DNA of 64,000 nt, taken from positions 417,880-481,879 of the forward strand of contig NZ_BJHU01000035.1 of NCBI RefSeq assembly GCF_005405905.1, written 5' to 3'. Made by a program: the position numbers and the translations under genes. The notes beneath the pieces are model-generated. The model was not told where the DNA came from, did not search any database, and saw only the letters and a program-made list of their open reading frames with translations. Within the stretch, counting starts at the first letter, position 1, and the number at the start of each line of letters is the position of its first letter. This DNA is from Acidovorax sp. NB1. Lineage in GTDB: Bacteria > Pseudomonadota > Gammaproteobacteria > Burkholderiales > Burkholderiaceae_C. Of the stretch, positions 26,873 through 35,975 are shown piece by piece.

Positions 26873-27604
26873 TCAGATTTCAATATCTTCAGGCCGCCCG
26901 GACGCCGCAGGCAGGATGGCCGGGGCCATGCGCAGCACCACCATGGGCCGTAGGGCGGCCAGCGCCTGCGCCTCCCGCACGGCCAGGGGCTGGTCCACCA
27001 GGATGCAGGGCTTGCCCGTGCGGCGGCAGTGGTCCTGCACACGCCAGTAGTCGTCGTGGCTGATGCAGCCCGTCTGGCAGATCACCAGATCGGCGGCGGC
27101 CAGGCTGGCATCCAGGGCCGACGGGTTGCCTTCCCCATACTCCCCACCGCCCTGCCCGGCCTGGGCACGCCGCCCAAAGCCGTCGTCCATGCGCAGTTGT
27201 GGCAGCACCGGCTGCACCGGTGCAGTTGGCATGGAGACCCCAGTGGCCAACAGCGCTGGCTCCTGCACAGAGGGCAGCGCCACCGGTGTCTGCCCCTGCG
27301 CCACCTGGCGCCAGCGCAGGCATTCCCGCGACAAGCGGGTGATGCGCTCTGCCAGCAGACTGATATGCCGCGCCATGGCCTGGCGGCGCGGCAGGCTGGG
27401 GTTGGCGGCACGCAGTTGCTCCAGCTCGTCCCAGGCCAGCGCCAGGCGGGTGTCGCGCACGATGACCGCGCCGCGCAAGCGCACCACCTCGGCCGTCAGG
27501 GCCTCGATCTGCCGGGCCTGTGCCTGCATGGCGGCGCTGCAGCGCTGCTGTGCATCCCCCAGCTGGCGGCACAGCGCCAGAAACTCCTGCGGAAGTGAGA
27601 CCAT
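26873..27604 (-). CDS. DUF2325 domain protein
   Basis: A 243-aa protein. The N-terminal 110 residues are helical and probably coiled coil (QAQARQIEALTAEVVRLRGAV). A Pro-rich linker follows, then the DUF2325 domain from about residue 175 (ADLVICQTGCISHDDYWRVQ, then CRRTGKPCILVDQP) with conserved cysteines. The biochemical role is unknown. A Fur-box-like site overlaps its promoter, suggesting expression under iron limitation. It stands alone, downstream of a terminator that ends tctA. Confidence 0.75.
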   Translation of the reverse strand: MVSLPQEFLALCRQLGDAQQRCSAAMQAQARQIEALTAEVVRLRGAVIVRDTRLALAWDELEQLRAANPSLPRRQAMARHISLLAERITRLSRECLRWRQVAQGQTPVALPSVQEPALLATGVSMPTAPVQPVLPQLRMDDGFGRRAQAGQGGGEYGEGNPSALDASLAAADLVICQTGCISHDDYWRVQDHCRRTGKPCILVDQPLAVREAQALAALRPMVVLRMAPAILPAASGRPEDIEI

Positions 27605-27615
27605 GCGCTATCCTT

Positions 27616-27638
27616 GCAAATAAGAACTATTCGCATTT
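27616..27638. promoter_or_regulatory. Fur-box-like site in front of the DUF2325 gene
   Basis: The core TAAGAACTATTCGCA agrees with the 7-1-7 Fur consensus TGAGAATnATTCTCA at 11 of 14 defined positions and has AAA/TTT flanks. It lies 12-34 bases upstream of the DUF2325 start, overlapping a possible -10 (TAAAAT on the minus strand). Confidence 0.55.
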
Positions 27639-27744
27639 TATGGTAGAATAGGCCCCCGTTGAGCAAGCCATCCTGGTGGGGAGGGCATCGAAGGGCGTCA
27701 GGGCCTTGGGTGTCTGGCTTGTGACGACATCGTTGCTGACACAT

Positions 27745-27776
27745 AAAAAAACCGCGCTGGAAGGCGCGGTTTTTTT
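27745..27776. terminator. bidirectional rho-independent terminator after tctA
   Basis: ACCGCGC and GCGCGGT-type arms with a short loop are flanked by A7 and T7, so it works on both strands. On the minus strand it ends the tctCBA operon 44 bases after the tctA stop. The interval between it and the Fur-like box (27639-27744) shows no gene. Confidence 0.85.
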
Positions 27777-27819
27777 GTTGGAGGCAGGCTCCCAGAGCCT
27801 GTTTGCGATCTGGCGGAGG

Positions 27820-29325
27820 TCAGGCCTGCGCCAGTGCCATCTTGCGCGCGGCCCAGCGGCGCAGCAGGCGCGGCACGATCAGCACAGCCAGCACGATCAC
27901 GATCAGGGTCACCGAGCCGGGACGCTCCAGGAAGATGGTCCACTTGCCTTCGCCAATCGCCACGGCATTGCGCATCTGCGCCTCGGCCAGGGGCCCCAGG
28001 ATCATGCCCACGACCACTGGGGCGGCCGGGAAGTCGAAACGGCGCATCACCACACCCAGCAGGCCAATGGCGTACAGCAGCACCAGGTCGAACGCGCTTT
28101 GGCGCATGCCATACACACCCAGCGTGGAGAACACCAGAATGCCCGCGTACAGGTACGACTTGGGAATGTTCAGCAGCTTCACCCACAAGCCCACCAGCGG
28201 CAGGTTCAGGATCAGCAGCATCACGTTGCCGATGTACATCGACGCGATCAGCGCCCACACCAGTGCACCGTTGGTGTCAAAGAGTTGCGGGCCGGGCTGG
28301 ATGCCGTAGTTCTGGAACGCGCCCAGCAGGATGGCAGTGGTGTTGGACGTGGGAATGCCCAGCGTGAGCAGCGGGATCAGCGTGGCCGTGATGGCGGCGT
28401 TGTTGGCAGCCTCGGGGCCCGCCACGCCTTCGATGGCGCCGGTGGTGCCGAACTCTTCGGGGTTCTTGCTCAGTTTCTTTTCAGCGGCGTAGCTCAGGAA
28501 GGTCGGGATCTCGCTGCCGCCCGCAGGCACGGTGCCAAAGGGGAAGCCGATGGCCGTGGCGCGCAGCCAGGCGGGCCAGGAGCGCTTCCACTCTTCCTTG
28601 GTCATGTGGGTGCTGGTCAGGCGGTTTTGGGTTTCGTCGGCCTTGCCTTCGTACATCACGTTGTACAGCGCCTCGCCCACGGCAAACAGGCCCACGGCAA
28701 TCAGCACCACCTCGATGCCGTCCATCAGCTCGGGCACGCCACCGGTGTAGCGGGCCTGGCCCGTGATCTGGTCGATGCCGATGAGCCCCATGGCCAGGCC
28801 CACAAACAGGGCCACCATGCCGCGCAGCGTGCTCTTGCCCAGCACCGCGCTCACGGTGGTGAAGGCCAGCACCATCAGCATGAAGTATTCAGGGGGGCCC
28901 AGGCGGATGGCGTATTCGGCCACCAGGGGTGCGCAGAAGGTGACCAGGATGGTGGCGATGGTGCCCGCCACAAACGAGCCGATGGCGGCCGTGGCCAGCG
29001 CCGCACCGGCGCGGCCATGTTTGGCCATCTTGTTGCCCTCCATGGCCGTGACCATGGACCCCGCCTCACCCGGCGTGTTGAGCAGGATGGAGGTGGTGGA
29101 GCCGCCGTACATGGCGCCGTAGTAAATGCCGGCAAAGAAGATCATCGAAGCCGTGGCCTCGACCTTCACGGTGATGGGCAGCAGCATGGCCACGGCCACG
29201 GCCGGGCCGATGCCGGGCAGCACGCCCACGGCGGTGCCGATCATGCAGCCCACAAAGGCCCACATCAGGTTGATGGGTGTTGCCGCAGTGGCAAAACCCT
29301 GCATCAAAAGGTTTAAGGTTTCCAT
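27820..29325 (-). CDS. tctA: tripartite tricarboxylate transporter large permease TctA
   Basis: A 501-aa inner-membrane protein of the TctA family with about 11-12 membrane segments. Hallmarks are the repeated [15 protein letters not shown] and [15 protein letters not shown] loops and the [16 protein letters not shown] segment. With TctB and the periplasmic TctC it imports citrate or other di/tricarboxylates using an ion gradient. It is the third gene of tctCBA, starting 12 bases after tctB. The exact substrate depends on TctC and is not known. Confidence 0.92.
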   Translation of the reverse strand: METLNLLMQGFATAATPINLMWAFVGCMIGTAVGVLPGIGPAVAVAMLLPITVKVEATASMIFFAGIYYGAMYGGSTTSILLNTPGEAGSMVTAMEGNKMAKHGRAGAALATAAIGSFVAGTIATILVTFCAPLVAEYAIRLGPPEYFMLMVLAFTTVSAVLGKSTLRGMVALFVGLAMGLIGIDQITGQARYTGGVPELMDGIEVVLIAVGLFAVGEALYNVMYEGKADETQNRLTSTHMTKEEWKRSWPAWLRATAIGFPFGTVPAGGSEIPTFLSYAAEKKLSKNPEEFGTTGAIEGVAGPEAANNAAITATLIPLLTLGIPTSNTTAILLGAFQNYGIQPGPQLFDTNGALVWALIASMYIGNVMLLILNLPLVGLWVKLLNIPKSYLYAGILVFSTLGVYGMRQSAFDLVLLYAIGLLGVVMRRFDFPAAPVVVGMILGPLAEAQMRNAVAIGEGKWTIFLERPGSVTLIVIVLAVLIVPRLLRRWAARKMALAQA

Positions 29326-29337
29326 GGCGCGCAGGCT

Positions 29338-29856
29338 TTACAGCCACCCCGTGTTGGTCAGGCCGGGCAGGTTGATGGCCAGCAATTGCGTAAACATCCA
29401 GTACACCGGCGCAGCCACTGCGATGCCGATGAAGGAATCCTTGATCCAGGCTTGCAGGCGCAGGTCCAGCTCGCCTTCGGAGCTTTTGAAGCCGCGCACC
29501 GAGAGCACAAAACACAGCGCGCAGCTGAGGATGAAGCCGAGCGTGGTGATGAGCAGGGCATTGAGCAGCAGCCCGGCGGAGACCCAGATGAAGCCCTTCC
29601 AGTGGGCCCGCTCGTCGCCCGAGCCGTCTTCCAGTTCGCGGAATCCGCCCGTGAGCGCGTGCACCACACAGAGCACGCCGCAGATCAGCAGCGCAATGCT
29701 GACCACCCAGGGGAAGAAGTTGGGACCCACGCCACCGTAGCCCGCCTCGGAGCTGACCGAGCTGGCCCCCCAGCCCAGGCCCAGCGAGAGCAGCACCAAG
29801 CCCGACCCCACCAGGGTCTGCAGGGGCTTGGAGCGCGATGAATGTTGTTGTGTCAT
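29338..29856 (-). CDS. tctB: tripartite tricarboxylate transporter small permease TctB
   Basis: A 172-aa membrane protein with four hydrophobic segments (LVGSGLVLLSLGLGWGA, FFPWVVSIALLICGVLCVVHAL, GLLLNALLITTLGFILSCALCFVLS, SFIGIAVAAPVYWMFTQLLAI), as expected of the TctB family. The SD AAGGA precedes ATG 29856. It sits between tctC and tctA. Confidence 0.88.
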   Translation of the reverse strand: MTQQHSSRSKPLQTLVGSGLVLLSLGLGWGASSVSSEAGYGGVGPNFFPWVVSIALLICGVLCVVHALTGGFRELEDGSGDERAHWKGFIWVSAGLLLNALLITTLGFILSCALCFVLSVRGFKSSEGELDLRLQAWIKDSFIGIAVAAPVYWMFTQLLAINLPGLTNTGWL

Positions 29857-29940
29857 GTTTTTTCCTTCGCACCAACCAGCGCGCTGCGCCGCCGCGCCCT
29901 TCCTACCGGACAGGGCGGCAGCACAGCGTCTTGCTCCCGA

Positions 29941-30900
29941 TCAGATCATCCCGGACTTGGCCATCGTGGCGCGCATGCTGGCAAATTCGCTGTCCACGAA
30001 GTTGGCAAACTCGTCGCCTGCCATCCATGCAGGGGTCCAGCCGTTCTTCTCCATCGCGTCCTGCCAGGCCTTGTGCTTGTAGGTCTTGGTCAGGGCGTCG
30101 ATCAGGGCCTTGCGCTGCTCGGGCGTGATGCCGGGGGCGCCATACACGCCGCGCCAGTTGCCGATCTCCACGTTGATGCCCTGCTCCTTGAGCGTGGGCA
30201 CGTTCACGCCCTTGAGGCGGGTGCCCGAGGTCACGCCCACGGGGCGCATCTTGCCGGCCGTGATGTATTCGGCAAACTCGCTGTAGCCGCTGCCGCCCAC
30301 GGTGACATTGCCGCCCAGGATGGCTGCGGTGGCCTCACCGCCCCCACGGAAGGCCACGTAGTTGATCTTGGCAGGGTCCACGCCCACTTCGCGCGCAATC
30401 ATCGCGGCCGCAATGTGCTCGGTGGAGCCGCGCGAACCGCCGCCCCACTTCACGCTGCCAGGGTCTTTCTTGAGCTGGTCGATCACGTCCTTCATGGTCT
30501 TGAAGGGCGAGTTGGCAGGCAGCACGAACACGTTGTATTCGCTGGTCAGGCGCGCCAGCGGCGTGACCTTGTCCAGACCCACGGGTGGCTTGCCGGTAAT
30601 GATGCCGCCCAGCATCACGGCGCCCATCACCATCATGGCGTTCGGGTCGCCCTTGCTGGCGTTGACGAACTGCGCCAGGCCAATCGCACCAGCGGCACCG
30701 CCCTTGTTGTCATAAGCCACCGACGATGCGGCACCCGCGTCCTGCATGGCCTTGCCCAGCGCACGGCCGGTGGTGTCCCAGCCTCCGCCCGGGTTGGCAG
30801 GAATCATCATCTTGACGGCAGACGCCGTCTGGGCTGAGACGGGCAACACGCCTGCAGCGGCCATGGCGGCCAGTGATTTCAGAAAGGTATCGCGACGCAT
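29941..30900 (-). CDS. tctC: Bug-family periplasmic binding protein TctC
   Basis: A 319-aa receptor. Signal peptide MRRDTFLKSLAAMAAAGVLPVSAQ is followed by the Bug-fold motif MMIPANPGGGWDTTGRALGKAM and the conserved KGGAAGAIGLAQFV. ATG 30900 has AGGAG six bases upstream; the open frame continues far upstream to 31548 but runs through the divergent promoter, so I rejected that start. First gene of tctCBA, divergent from the TctDE-type two-component genes. It sets substrate choice, probably a citrate-like acid. Confidence 0.9.
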   Translation of the reverse strand: MRRDTFLKSLAAMAAAGVLPVSAQTASAVKMMIPANPGGGWDTTGRALGKAMQDAGAASSVAYDNKGGAAGAIGLAQFVNASKGDPNAMMVMGAVMLGGIITGKPPVGLDKVTPLARLTSEYNVFVLPANSPFKTMKDVIDQLKKDPGSVKWGGGSRGSTEHIAAAMIAREVGVDPAKINYVAFRGGGEATAAILGGNVTVGGSGYSEFAEYITAGKMRPVGVTSGTRLKGVNVPTLKEQGINVEIGNWRGVYGAPGITPEQRKALIDALTKTYKHKAWQDAMEKNGWTPAWMAGDEFANFVDSEFASMRATMAKSGMI

Positions 30901-31044
30901 GGAGTCTCCTGAATGGTTATCGGACTGCCCGATGATGCGCGCGCTGCCTGTCAAACGGCTGTCCTCAGACTCAGGGAAAACACTAGCCTCTGAAGCCCCT
31001 CTGCGGCAAGCGCGTGCAGCGCGCGCAGCCCGCCCGGGAGTGAT

Positions 31045-31740
31045 ATGGTCCCGCGCATGCAATTGCTCCTTGTAGAAGACGACCCCACCATGCAGGCCAC
31101 CCTGCACCGTGCACTGACGCGCCGGGGCATGGAGGTCACGGCCGTCAGCGACGGGCGCGCCGCCCTCGCCCAGTGGGCCGCCCTGCAGCCCGACGCCATC
31201 GTTCTGGACCTGACCCTGCCTGGACTGGATGGCCTGCAGGTGCTGCAGCAGGCGCGCAACCGGGGCCTGCGCACCCCCGTTCTGATCCTGACCGCGCGCG
31301 GCACAGTGGGCGACCGGGTGCTGGGCCTGAACGCTGGCGCCGACGACTATCTGCCCAAGCCCTTTGACCTGGATGAACTGGAGGCCCGCCTGCGTGCCCT
31401 GGTGCGTCGCAGCGCCGACCCCACCGTGCCCCCCCTGGCGCCCAGCACCTTGCAGATCGGCGCCATCCGCTACGACAAGGACAGCGGCGCGCTGTACCTG
31501 AACGGCGAGGTGATGGAACTCACCCCTCGCGAGCTGGCGCTGATGCACGCACTGCTAGCGCAACCCGGCCACGCCGTGACCAAGGAGCGGCTGTATGAAC
31601 TGGTGTTCCCCGGTCAGCTGGATGTGCAGTACGAAGCCATCGAGGTGGTGGTGTACCGGCTGCGCAAGAAGCTGGCGGGCACGGGCCTGACACTGATGAC
31701 GCTGCGCGGCCTGGGCTATCTGCTGCGGGCCGACGCATGA
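31045..31740 (+). CDS. tctD: OmpR-type response regulator TctD
   Basis: A 231-aa response regulator. Receiver residues 5-120: acidic pair VEDD, phospho-acceptor Asp in AIVLDLTLPGLDG, and Lys in YLPKPF. The C-terminal winged helix (LTPRELALMHALLAQPG to LRGLGYLLRA) binds DNA. It is divergent from tctC and overlaps the sensor kinase gene by ATGA, so it very likely controls the tricarboxylate transporter. GGGAG lies four bases before ATG 31045; an internal ATG at 31057 is also possible and would match the length of homologues better. Confidence 0.88.
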   Translation: MVPRMQLLLVEDDPTMQATLHRALTRRGMEVTAVSDGRAALAQWAALQPDAIVLDLTLPGLDGLQVLQQARNRGLRTPVLILTARGTVGDRVLGLNAGADDYLPKPFDLDELEARLRALVRRSADPTVPPLAPSTLQIGAIRYDKDSGALYLNGEVMELTPRELALMHALLAQPGHAVTKERLYELVFPGQLDVQYEAIEVVVYRLRKKLAGTGLTLMTLRGLGYLLRADA

Positions 31741-33221
31741 GCCAGGGCCCGACCCGAACCCAGACCCAGAACGTGGCACGCCACCATTCGCTGCGGCGGC
31801 GGCTGTTGCTGGGTATTCTGCTGCCGGTGGCACTGTTCATCGGCTTCAACACCTGGAGTCTGTACCACCAGACACTGGCATCGCTGAACACCGCCTACGA
31901 CCGCACCCTGCTGGCATCGGCCAAGAGCATCAGCGAGCAGCTCGATGTGAAAGGCTTTGACGATGCGGCGCAGTTGCGGGCCATCGTGCCGTACTCGGCG
32001 CTAGAAGCCTTCGAGGCCGACAACCAGAGCCAGATGTTCTACCGCGTCTCTACCTTGAAAGGAGACATGGTGTCGGGCTTTGAAGACTTGCCGGTGTGGC
32101 GGGGCAGCATCCCCGACAAGCCCCCCTACGCCGCCCTGGTGGACTTCTACGACGACCGGTTCCGCGACCGCGATGTGCGTGTGGCCGTGCTGCTCCAGCC
32201 AGTGGCCAGCTCCGAGGGTCGCACCATGGCCGTGATCCAGGTGGCAGAAACCCTGGAGGTGCGCGAAACCCTGGCCCTGCAGATCCTCTGGAACACGCTG
32301 CTGCGCCAGGCGCTGCTGATCGCAGTGATCGCATTCACCGTGGTGCTGGTCGTGCAGCGCGCAACCCAGCCAGTGCGCCAGCTCAGCCAGCAGCTGCAGG
32401 CACGGCGCGAGGGCGACCTGAGCCCCATCGCCGCCCCCACGGCCCCGCGCGAACTGCAGCCGCTGGTGGACGCCACCAACGAGGTCATGCAGCGCCTGCG
32501 CCACCTGCTCAGGCATCAGAAGCGTTTTGTGCGCGATGCATCGCACCAGTTGCGCACCCCGCTGGCGGTGCTAAAGACCCAGGTGCAATCGGCCCTGCGT
32601 GGCGATGTGGAGCCTCGCCAAGCTTTGCACGAGATCAGCGACACCGTGGACCGCGCCACCCAGCTCGCCAACCAGATGCTGGCCCTGGCCAAGGTGGAAC
32701 AGCTGCGCCAGCAAAGCACCCCGCCTGCCACCCGCTTCGACGACATCCTGCGCGCCGTAGCGCTGGAGATCTCACCCCTGATCGCCCAGCGCGACCTGGA
32801 CTTCGGCATTCACACCGAGCCCGCGCTGGTGCAGTCCCACGAATGGATGCTGCGCGAACTCAGCCGCAACCTTCTGCACAACGCCGTGCGCCACGCGCCG
32901 CCGGGCAGCGAACTCACGGTGGATCTGCGCAGCGACGGGCGGCATGTGGCGCTCACGATCAGCGACCATGGCCCAGGCATTGACGACGAGCTGGCGGCCC
33001 GGCTGTTCCAGCCCTTCTCGGCAGGCGACGTGCGCACCGGCAGTGGCCTGGGCCTGGCCATCTGCCACGAAATCGTGCAGGCACTGGAAGGCAGCATCAC
33101 CCTCAGCAACCGCACAGCGGGCCAGCGGGTCATGGGCCTGGACGCCGTGGTGCGCCTGCCCCTGCCCAGCGCTGCAGCCGATGGCCCTGCCGAGCCACAG
33201 GCGGCACAATCTCGCCCATGA
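31737..33221 (+). CDS. tctE: sensor histidine kinase TctE
   Basis: A 494-aa membrane kinase. TM1 is at about residues 22-42 (LLLGILLPVALFIGFNTWSLY), then a periplasmic sensor of about 140 residues, TM2 (LLIAVIAFTVVLVVQ), a HAMP region, the H-box VRDASHQLRTPLAVLK, N-box NLLHNAVRHAP, and G-boxes DHGPGIDDEL and GSGLGLAIC. It would sense a tricarboxylate outside the membrane and phosphorylate TctD. ATGA overlap with tctD and with the following S4-domain gene. Confidence 0.9.
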   Translation: MSQGPTRTQTQNVARHHSLRRRLLLGILLPVALFIGFNTWSLYHQTLASLNTAYDRTLLASAKSISEQLDVKGFDDAAQLRAIVPYSALEAFEADNQSQMFYRVSTLKGDMVSGFEDLPVWRGSIPDKPPYAALVDFYDDRFRDRDVRVAVLLQPVASSEGRTMAVIQVAETLEVRETLALQILWNTLLRQALLIAVIAFTVVLVVQRATQPVRQLSQQLQARREGDLSPIAAPTAPRELQPLVDATNEVMQRLRHLLRHQKRFVRDASHQLRTPLAVLKTQVQSALRGDVEPRQALHEISDTVDRATQLANQMLALAKVEQLRQQSTPPATRFDDILRAVALEISPLIAQRDLDFGIHTEPALVQSHEWMLRELSRNLLHNAVRHAPPGSELTVDLRSDGRHVALTISDHGPGIDDELAARLFQPFSAGDVRTGSGLGLAICHEIVQALEGSITLSNRTAGQRVMGLDAVVRLPLPSAAADGPAEPQAAQSRP

Positions 33222-33652
33222 ACACCCTGGAGACAATGCGGCTGGACAAGTGGCTCTGGTGCGCCCGCTTCTACAAGACCCGCAGCCTGGCCACAGAAGA
33301 GATCGGCAAGGGCCGGGTCACCGTCAACGGCCAACTGGCCAAACCCGCGCGCGATTTGCGCTGCGGCGACACCGTGGCCCTGCGCCAGGGCCCCGTCGCG
33401 CGCACCGTGCGCGTGCGGGGCCTGAGCGGTGCACGCGGCCCGGCCCCCGTGGCCCAGCTCCTGTACGAAGAAACCCCCGACAGCATCGCCGCCAGGGAAA
33501 AAGCCGCCGAGCTGCGCCGCTTGGCCCCCGAGCCCGCCGCCGCGCTGCAGGAAGGTCGCCCCACCAAACGCGACCGGCGCGAGATCGACAAAGTCAACCG
33601 CACCGGCAGCGGCGACTGGGGAAGCCGCTGGAGTGCCTCGATCGACGAGTGA
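33218..33652 (+). CDS. hslR: S4-domain RNA-binding heat-shock protein Hsp15-like
   Basis: A 144-aa basic protein. An S4 RNA-binding domain at residues 8-70 (MRLDKWLWCARFYKTRSLAT, then GRVTVNGQLAKPARDL) followed by a charged tail matches Hsp15/HslR. That protein binds free 50S subunits with stalled nascent chains and helps recycle them after heat stress. Its start overlaps the tctE stop (ATGA), although the two functions seem unrelated. Confidence 0.88.
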   Translation: MNTLETMRLDKWLWCARFYKTRSLATEEIGKGRVTVNGQLAKPARDLRCGDTVALRQGPVARTVRVRGLSGARGPAPVAQLLYEETPDSIAAREKAAELRRLAPEPAAALQEGRPTKRDRREIDKVNRTGSGDWGSRWSASIDE

Positions 33653-34232
33653 CCTAGATGGCGAAAAGGCGTGTGCCACCGCACTGCGCAGTGGGCCGGG
33701 TCTCCCTCAAGAGCAAAGTGGAACCCAGTCCAGCGGGCGCATCCGCAGCCTGAACCGGGACATCACCAACACCGCGTGGGGCGCACTGCGCGGCAGCAGC
33801 TCTTCCCCCCGTGGCTGCGAGAGGCACAAAACCCAATGCGGCATACCTGACTAAATTCAATGCCGCGCGACATCAAGCAGAACGACGAAAAGCGCTCGTG
33901 AAGGCGTACACGCGCTCGAAGCTGTGAGCCCCACAGGGCCCGGCCACACCCAACAAATCTTCGACTCAATCACCCCATGCAGGGAACTCCAATGAGCCTG
34001 CTTTTGTGCCCCAATATCGTGGCCGCTGTTGTAGCTATCTGCTAAACCGTGCCCATGCGTGTCTATTCGTAAAAGCGGTATCGGTGGTCAACCAATAGCA
34101 AACATTCACATCTCGCGTGACATGATGTTTTCGCACCAAAAAGGCGCACTGACTCTTAAGCCAAGCCTGTCGCAGAGCCCGAGTCTGCTTGCCAAAGCGT
34201 GCATTTCCATCAATCACTCTTTGAAGATTTTT
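33653..34232. other. 580-base gap without a supported gene; left edge of the accessory region
   Basis: Several short open frames occur on both strands here, but none has family motifs or a convincing start site. Base composition changes from the GC-rich flank to a more mixed sequence from about 33.8 kb on. I see no tRNA, terminator or clear repeat. Confidence 0.5.
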
Positions 34233-34907
34233 ATGACCATTCAACGCCGCAAGATTCTCCAGTCTGCAACGCTGCTGCCACTGATGGCTGCAGTTCCGGG
34301 TATCGCAAAAGCGCAAAGCGCAGGCCTCGCCGTGGGAGCACACAAAGTCATCTCGGCGTCCTCACGGTACGTGGGCGCTCCGCAGAATCAGGCCTTCCAG
34401 CTGGGATTGGACTATCTCCAAACGAATGGTGCTCGAGGCGTTTTCTTTGACATCGTGCCAGAGGCGACCAACGGCGGCCATGCGGGCATCTGCTTCCACG
34501 CAGCTCCAAACGTTTCCGGTGCTTGGCAAAACATTGGGCAAGGCCCTAGCCCCACCTCCCCCGTGAACCAGTTGCTTTGGTTTAGAGGGGTGGGGGTGAT
34601 CTTTCAACAAGATGGTCGGATACAGTCTGAGCAATGGATCGTCGGCGCGGATGGAAAGTCCGCTGCTGCGAATGTCGCCACCATCGGTTACTTCCCGGCC
34701 AATACGATCCTGCGCGTTGCGACCTCCATGGACAGTGCGACCCGCCAAATGCTGTTGATCGTGTATTCGGTGGATAGCTCCACGGGGGCTGCGGTGGCGG
34801 AATTGGGGCGTCTCACACTGCAAGCTGAGGTGTTTACCAACCTCGCAGGCGTTTTCGTGATTGGTGGCGGCAGCATTCAAGTGCAACCCTACGCGCTTTA
34901 CCCCTGA
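34233..34907 (+). CDS. hypothetical secreted protein with twin-arginine-like signal
   Basis: A 224-aa protein I do not recognise. The N-terminus TIQRRKILQSATLLPLMAAV then AKAQSA looks like a Tat or Sec signal peptide (Arg-Arg-Lys-Ile-Leu). The mature part is rich in small and beta-prone residues (GVFFDIVPEATNGGHAGICF, LLWFRGVGVIFQQDGRIQSE, GYFPANTILRVATSMD), suggestive of a beta-sandwich or jelly-roll fold, for example a carbohydrate-binding protein. ATG 34233 is chosen because the signal peptide starts there; the frame stays open back to 34059. It is followed by a good terminator and stands alone in accessory DNA. Confidence 0.55.
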   Translation: MTIQRRKILQSATLLPLMAAVPGIAKAQSAGLAVGAHKVISASSRYVGAPQNQAFQLGLDYLQTNGARGVFFDIVPEATNGGHAGICFHAAPNVSGAWQNIGQGPSPTSPVNQLLWFRGVGVIFQQDGRIQSEQWIVGADGKSAAANVATIGYFPANTILRVATSMDSATRQMLLIVYSVDSSTGAAVAELGRLTLQAEVFTNLAGVFVIGGGSIQVQPYALYP

Positions 34908-34946
34908 ACATAAGCCACGCTGCTTAGCCCGCACCACGTCATACCC

Positions 34947-34981
34947 AGCCCGCCCGGCATTGCGCCAAGCGGGCTTTTTTG
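34947..34981 (+). terminator. rho-independent terminator after the secreted-protein gene
   Basis: AGCCCGC and GCGGGCT arms with a 15-base loop end in a run of T at 34975-34981, about 40 bases past the stop. Confidence 0.8.
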
Positions 34982-35682
34982 TCTAGAGCGCAGTCAAAGC
35001 ACACCCCACTGGCAAATGCACAAGCATGAAAGCCGCATGAAAATGCGCGCGTCACACCGCTCCAAAACTCGCCGAAGGACTCGAGCATGGCAAGTACAGA
35101 CTTGCATCAAGGTATGCGCGCCACTAAGTTGACCGAAAGCGCCCATAGCATCCGAGCAATTTCCAGAGCCATCATTGACCTGGCAACTACTGACATTCGT
35201 CCAAAGTGCTGTGATGCGTAGTTGGTCAGTGAGTTGCGTCACTGCAGGGCATACATGGCGGCGCGCCAGCTGCTTTCATGTTCGGTGATAAAGACGTCGG
35301 CGGCCTTGTCCAACTCCAGCAACTGGGCAGCGACGTTCATCCTGGACGACTTAATGAGGTCGGCATCAACATCGCGTAGCCCAAGCACAGCTTCACGTAC
35401 TGCGACCAGGGTCACTACCGAGATAGCCGCCCAGGCTCACCTTGATTGCAAGCCGCTGACACCGTCCATAGTGCATGAGCGTTACCACACGCAGCCTGCA
35501 AACCTAGGGTGTGATCGTTTTAAGGATGCGATTCGGCACAGCTCAATTTCTGCAGGCCATCATGTAGGCCATAAGCAATTGAATTGAGCATGGGAGTCAA
35601 ACGGATGCCGCTTGCACAGAAAACCCAATGAAACAGAGCGTGCCACGTTGATTTACGTGGGGCCAACGCCCAGCACAGACGT
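34982..35682. other. gene-poor accessory DNA with a possible gene remnant
   Basis: No recognisable gene. On the minus strand a frame from about 35415 (GTG) to the stop at 35239 translates to 58 residues of good coding character (VREAVLGLRDVDADLIKSS, then AAQLLELDKAADVFITEHES and SSWRAAMYALQ), but it has no visible start signals and matches no family I know. It may be the 3' end of a gene cut by recombination. The rest has no clear features. Confidence 0.35.
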
Positions 35683-35715
35683 AAAAAAACCCGCTGGTTT
35701 AGGGCGGGTTTTTTT
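35683..35715. terminator. bidirectional rho-independent terminator upstream of the integrase
   Basis: A7, ACCCGC, loop, GCGGGT, T7 at 35683-35715, symmetrical on both strands. No gene clearly ends here, so it may mark the end of an untranslated RNA or of a gene lost by recombination. Confidence 0.7.
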
Positions 35716-35756
35716 AGCTCTGGCGGAAACGGAGTCCGTCCGCCGAACTTCCAACG

Positions 35757-35847
35757 AAGTCCAAATCAGTCCAAGCGCAACACCTAGACCACTGATTTAT
35801 ATAAGTTTTTCCGAAAATCACTCGATCTCAAAGTCCAAATCAGTCCA
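35757..35847. repeat. 17-bp direct repeat in front of the integrase gene
   Basis: AAGTCCAAATCAGTCCA occurs at 35757-35773 and again, identical, at 35831-35847, 74 bases apart. Paired direct repeats just upstream of a tyrosine recombinase gene are typical of arm-type integrase binding sites or a core attachment site. Confidence 0.5.
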
Positions 35848-35975
35848 GCCAAATCTGATTCAATCGGATCTTTTATGGTAGATACCATGGCGGATAGAAA
35901 GACGGCACAATTTGACGTCAGAGAGCTCTTCGCCGAGCTCGCTGACATCAAGGATGTGACTTTGGGATTCGAAAG

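Noticed and set aside
27639..27744. Possible small RNA between the Fur-like box and the tctA terminator
   Set aside because: The terminator works on both strands, but no clear promoter on the plus strand and no conserved fold could be recognised.
30901..31548. N-terminal extension of tctC
   Set aside because: The frame is open but crosses the divergent promoter and tctD; the signal peptide and AGGAG place the start at 30900.
33654..33969. Short Arg/Ala-rich minus-strand frames after hslR
   Set aside because: Composition typical of random GC-rich sequence and no start signals.
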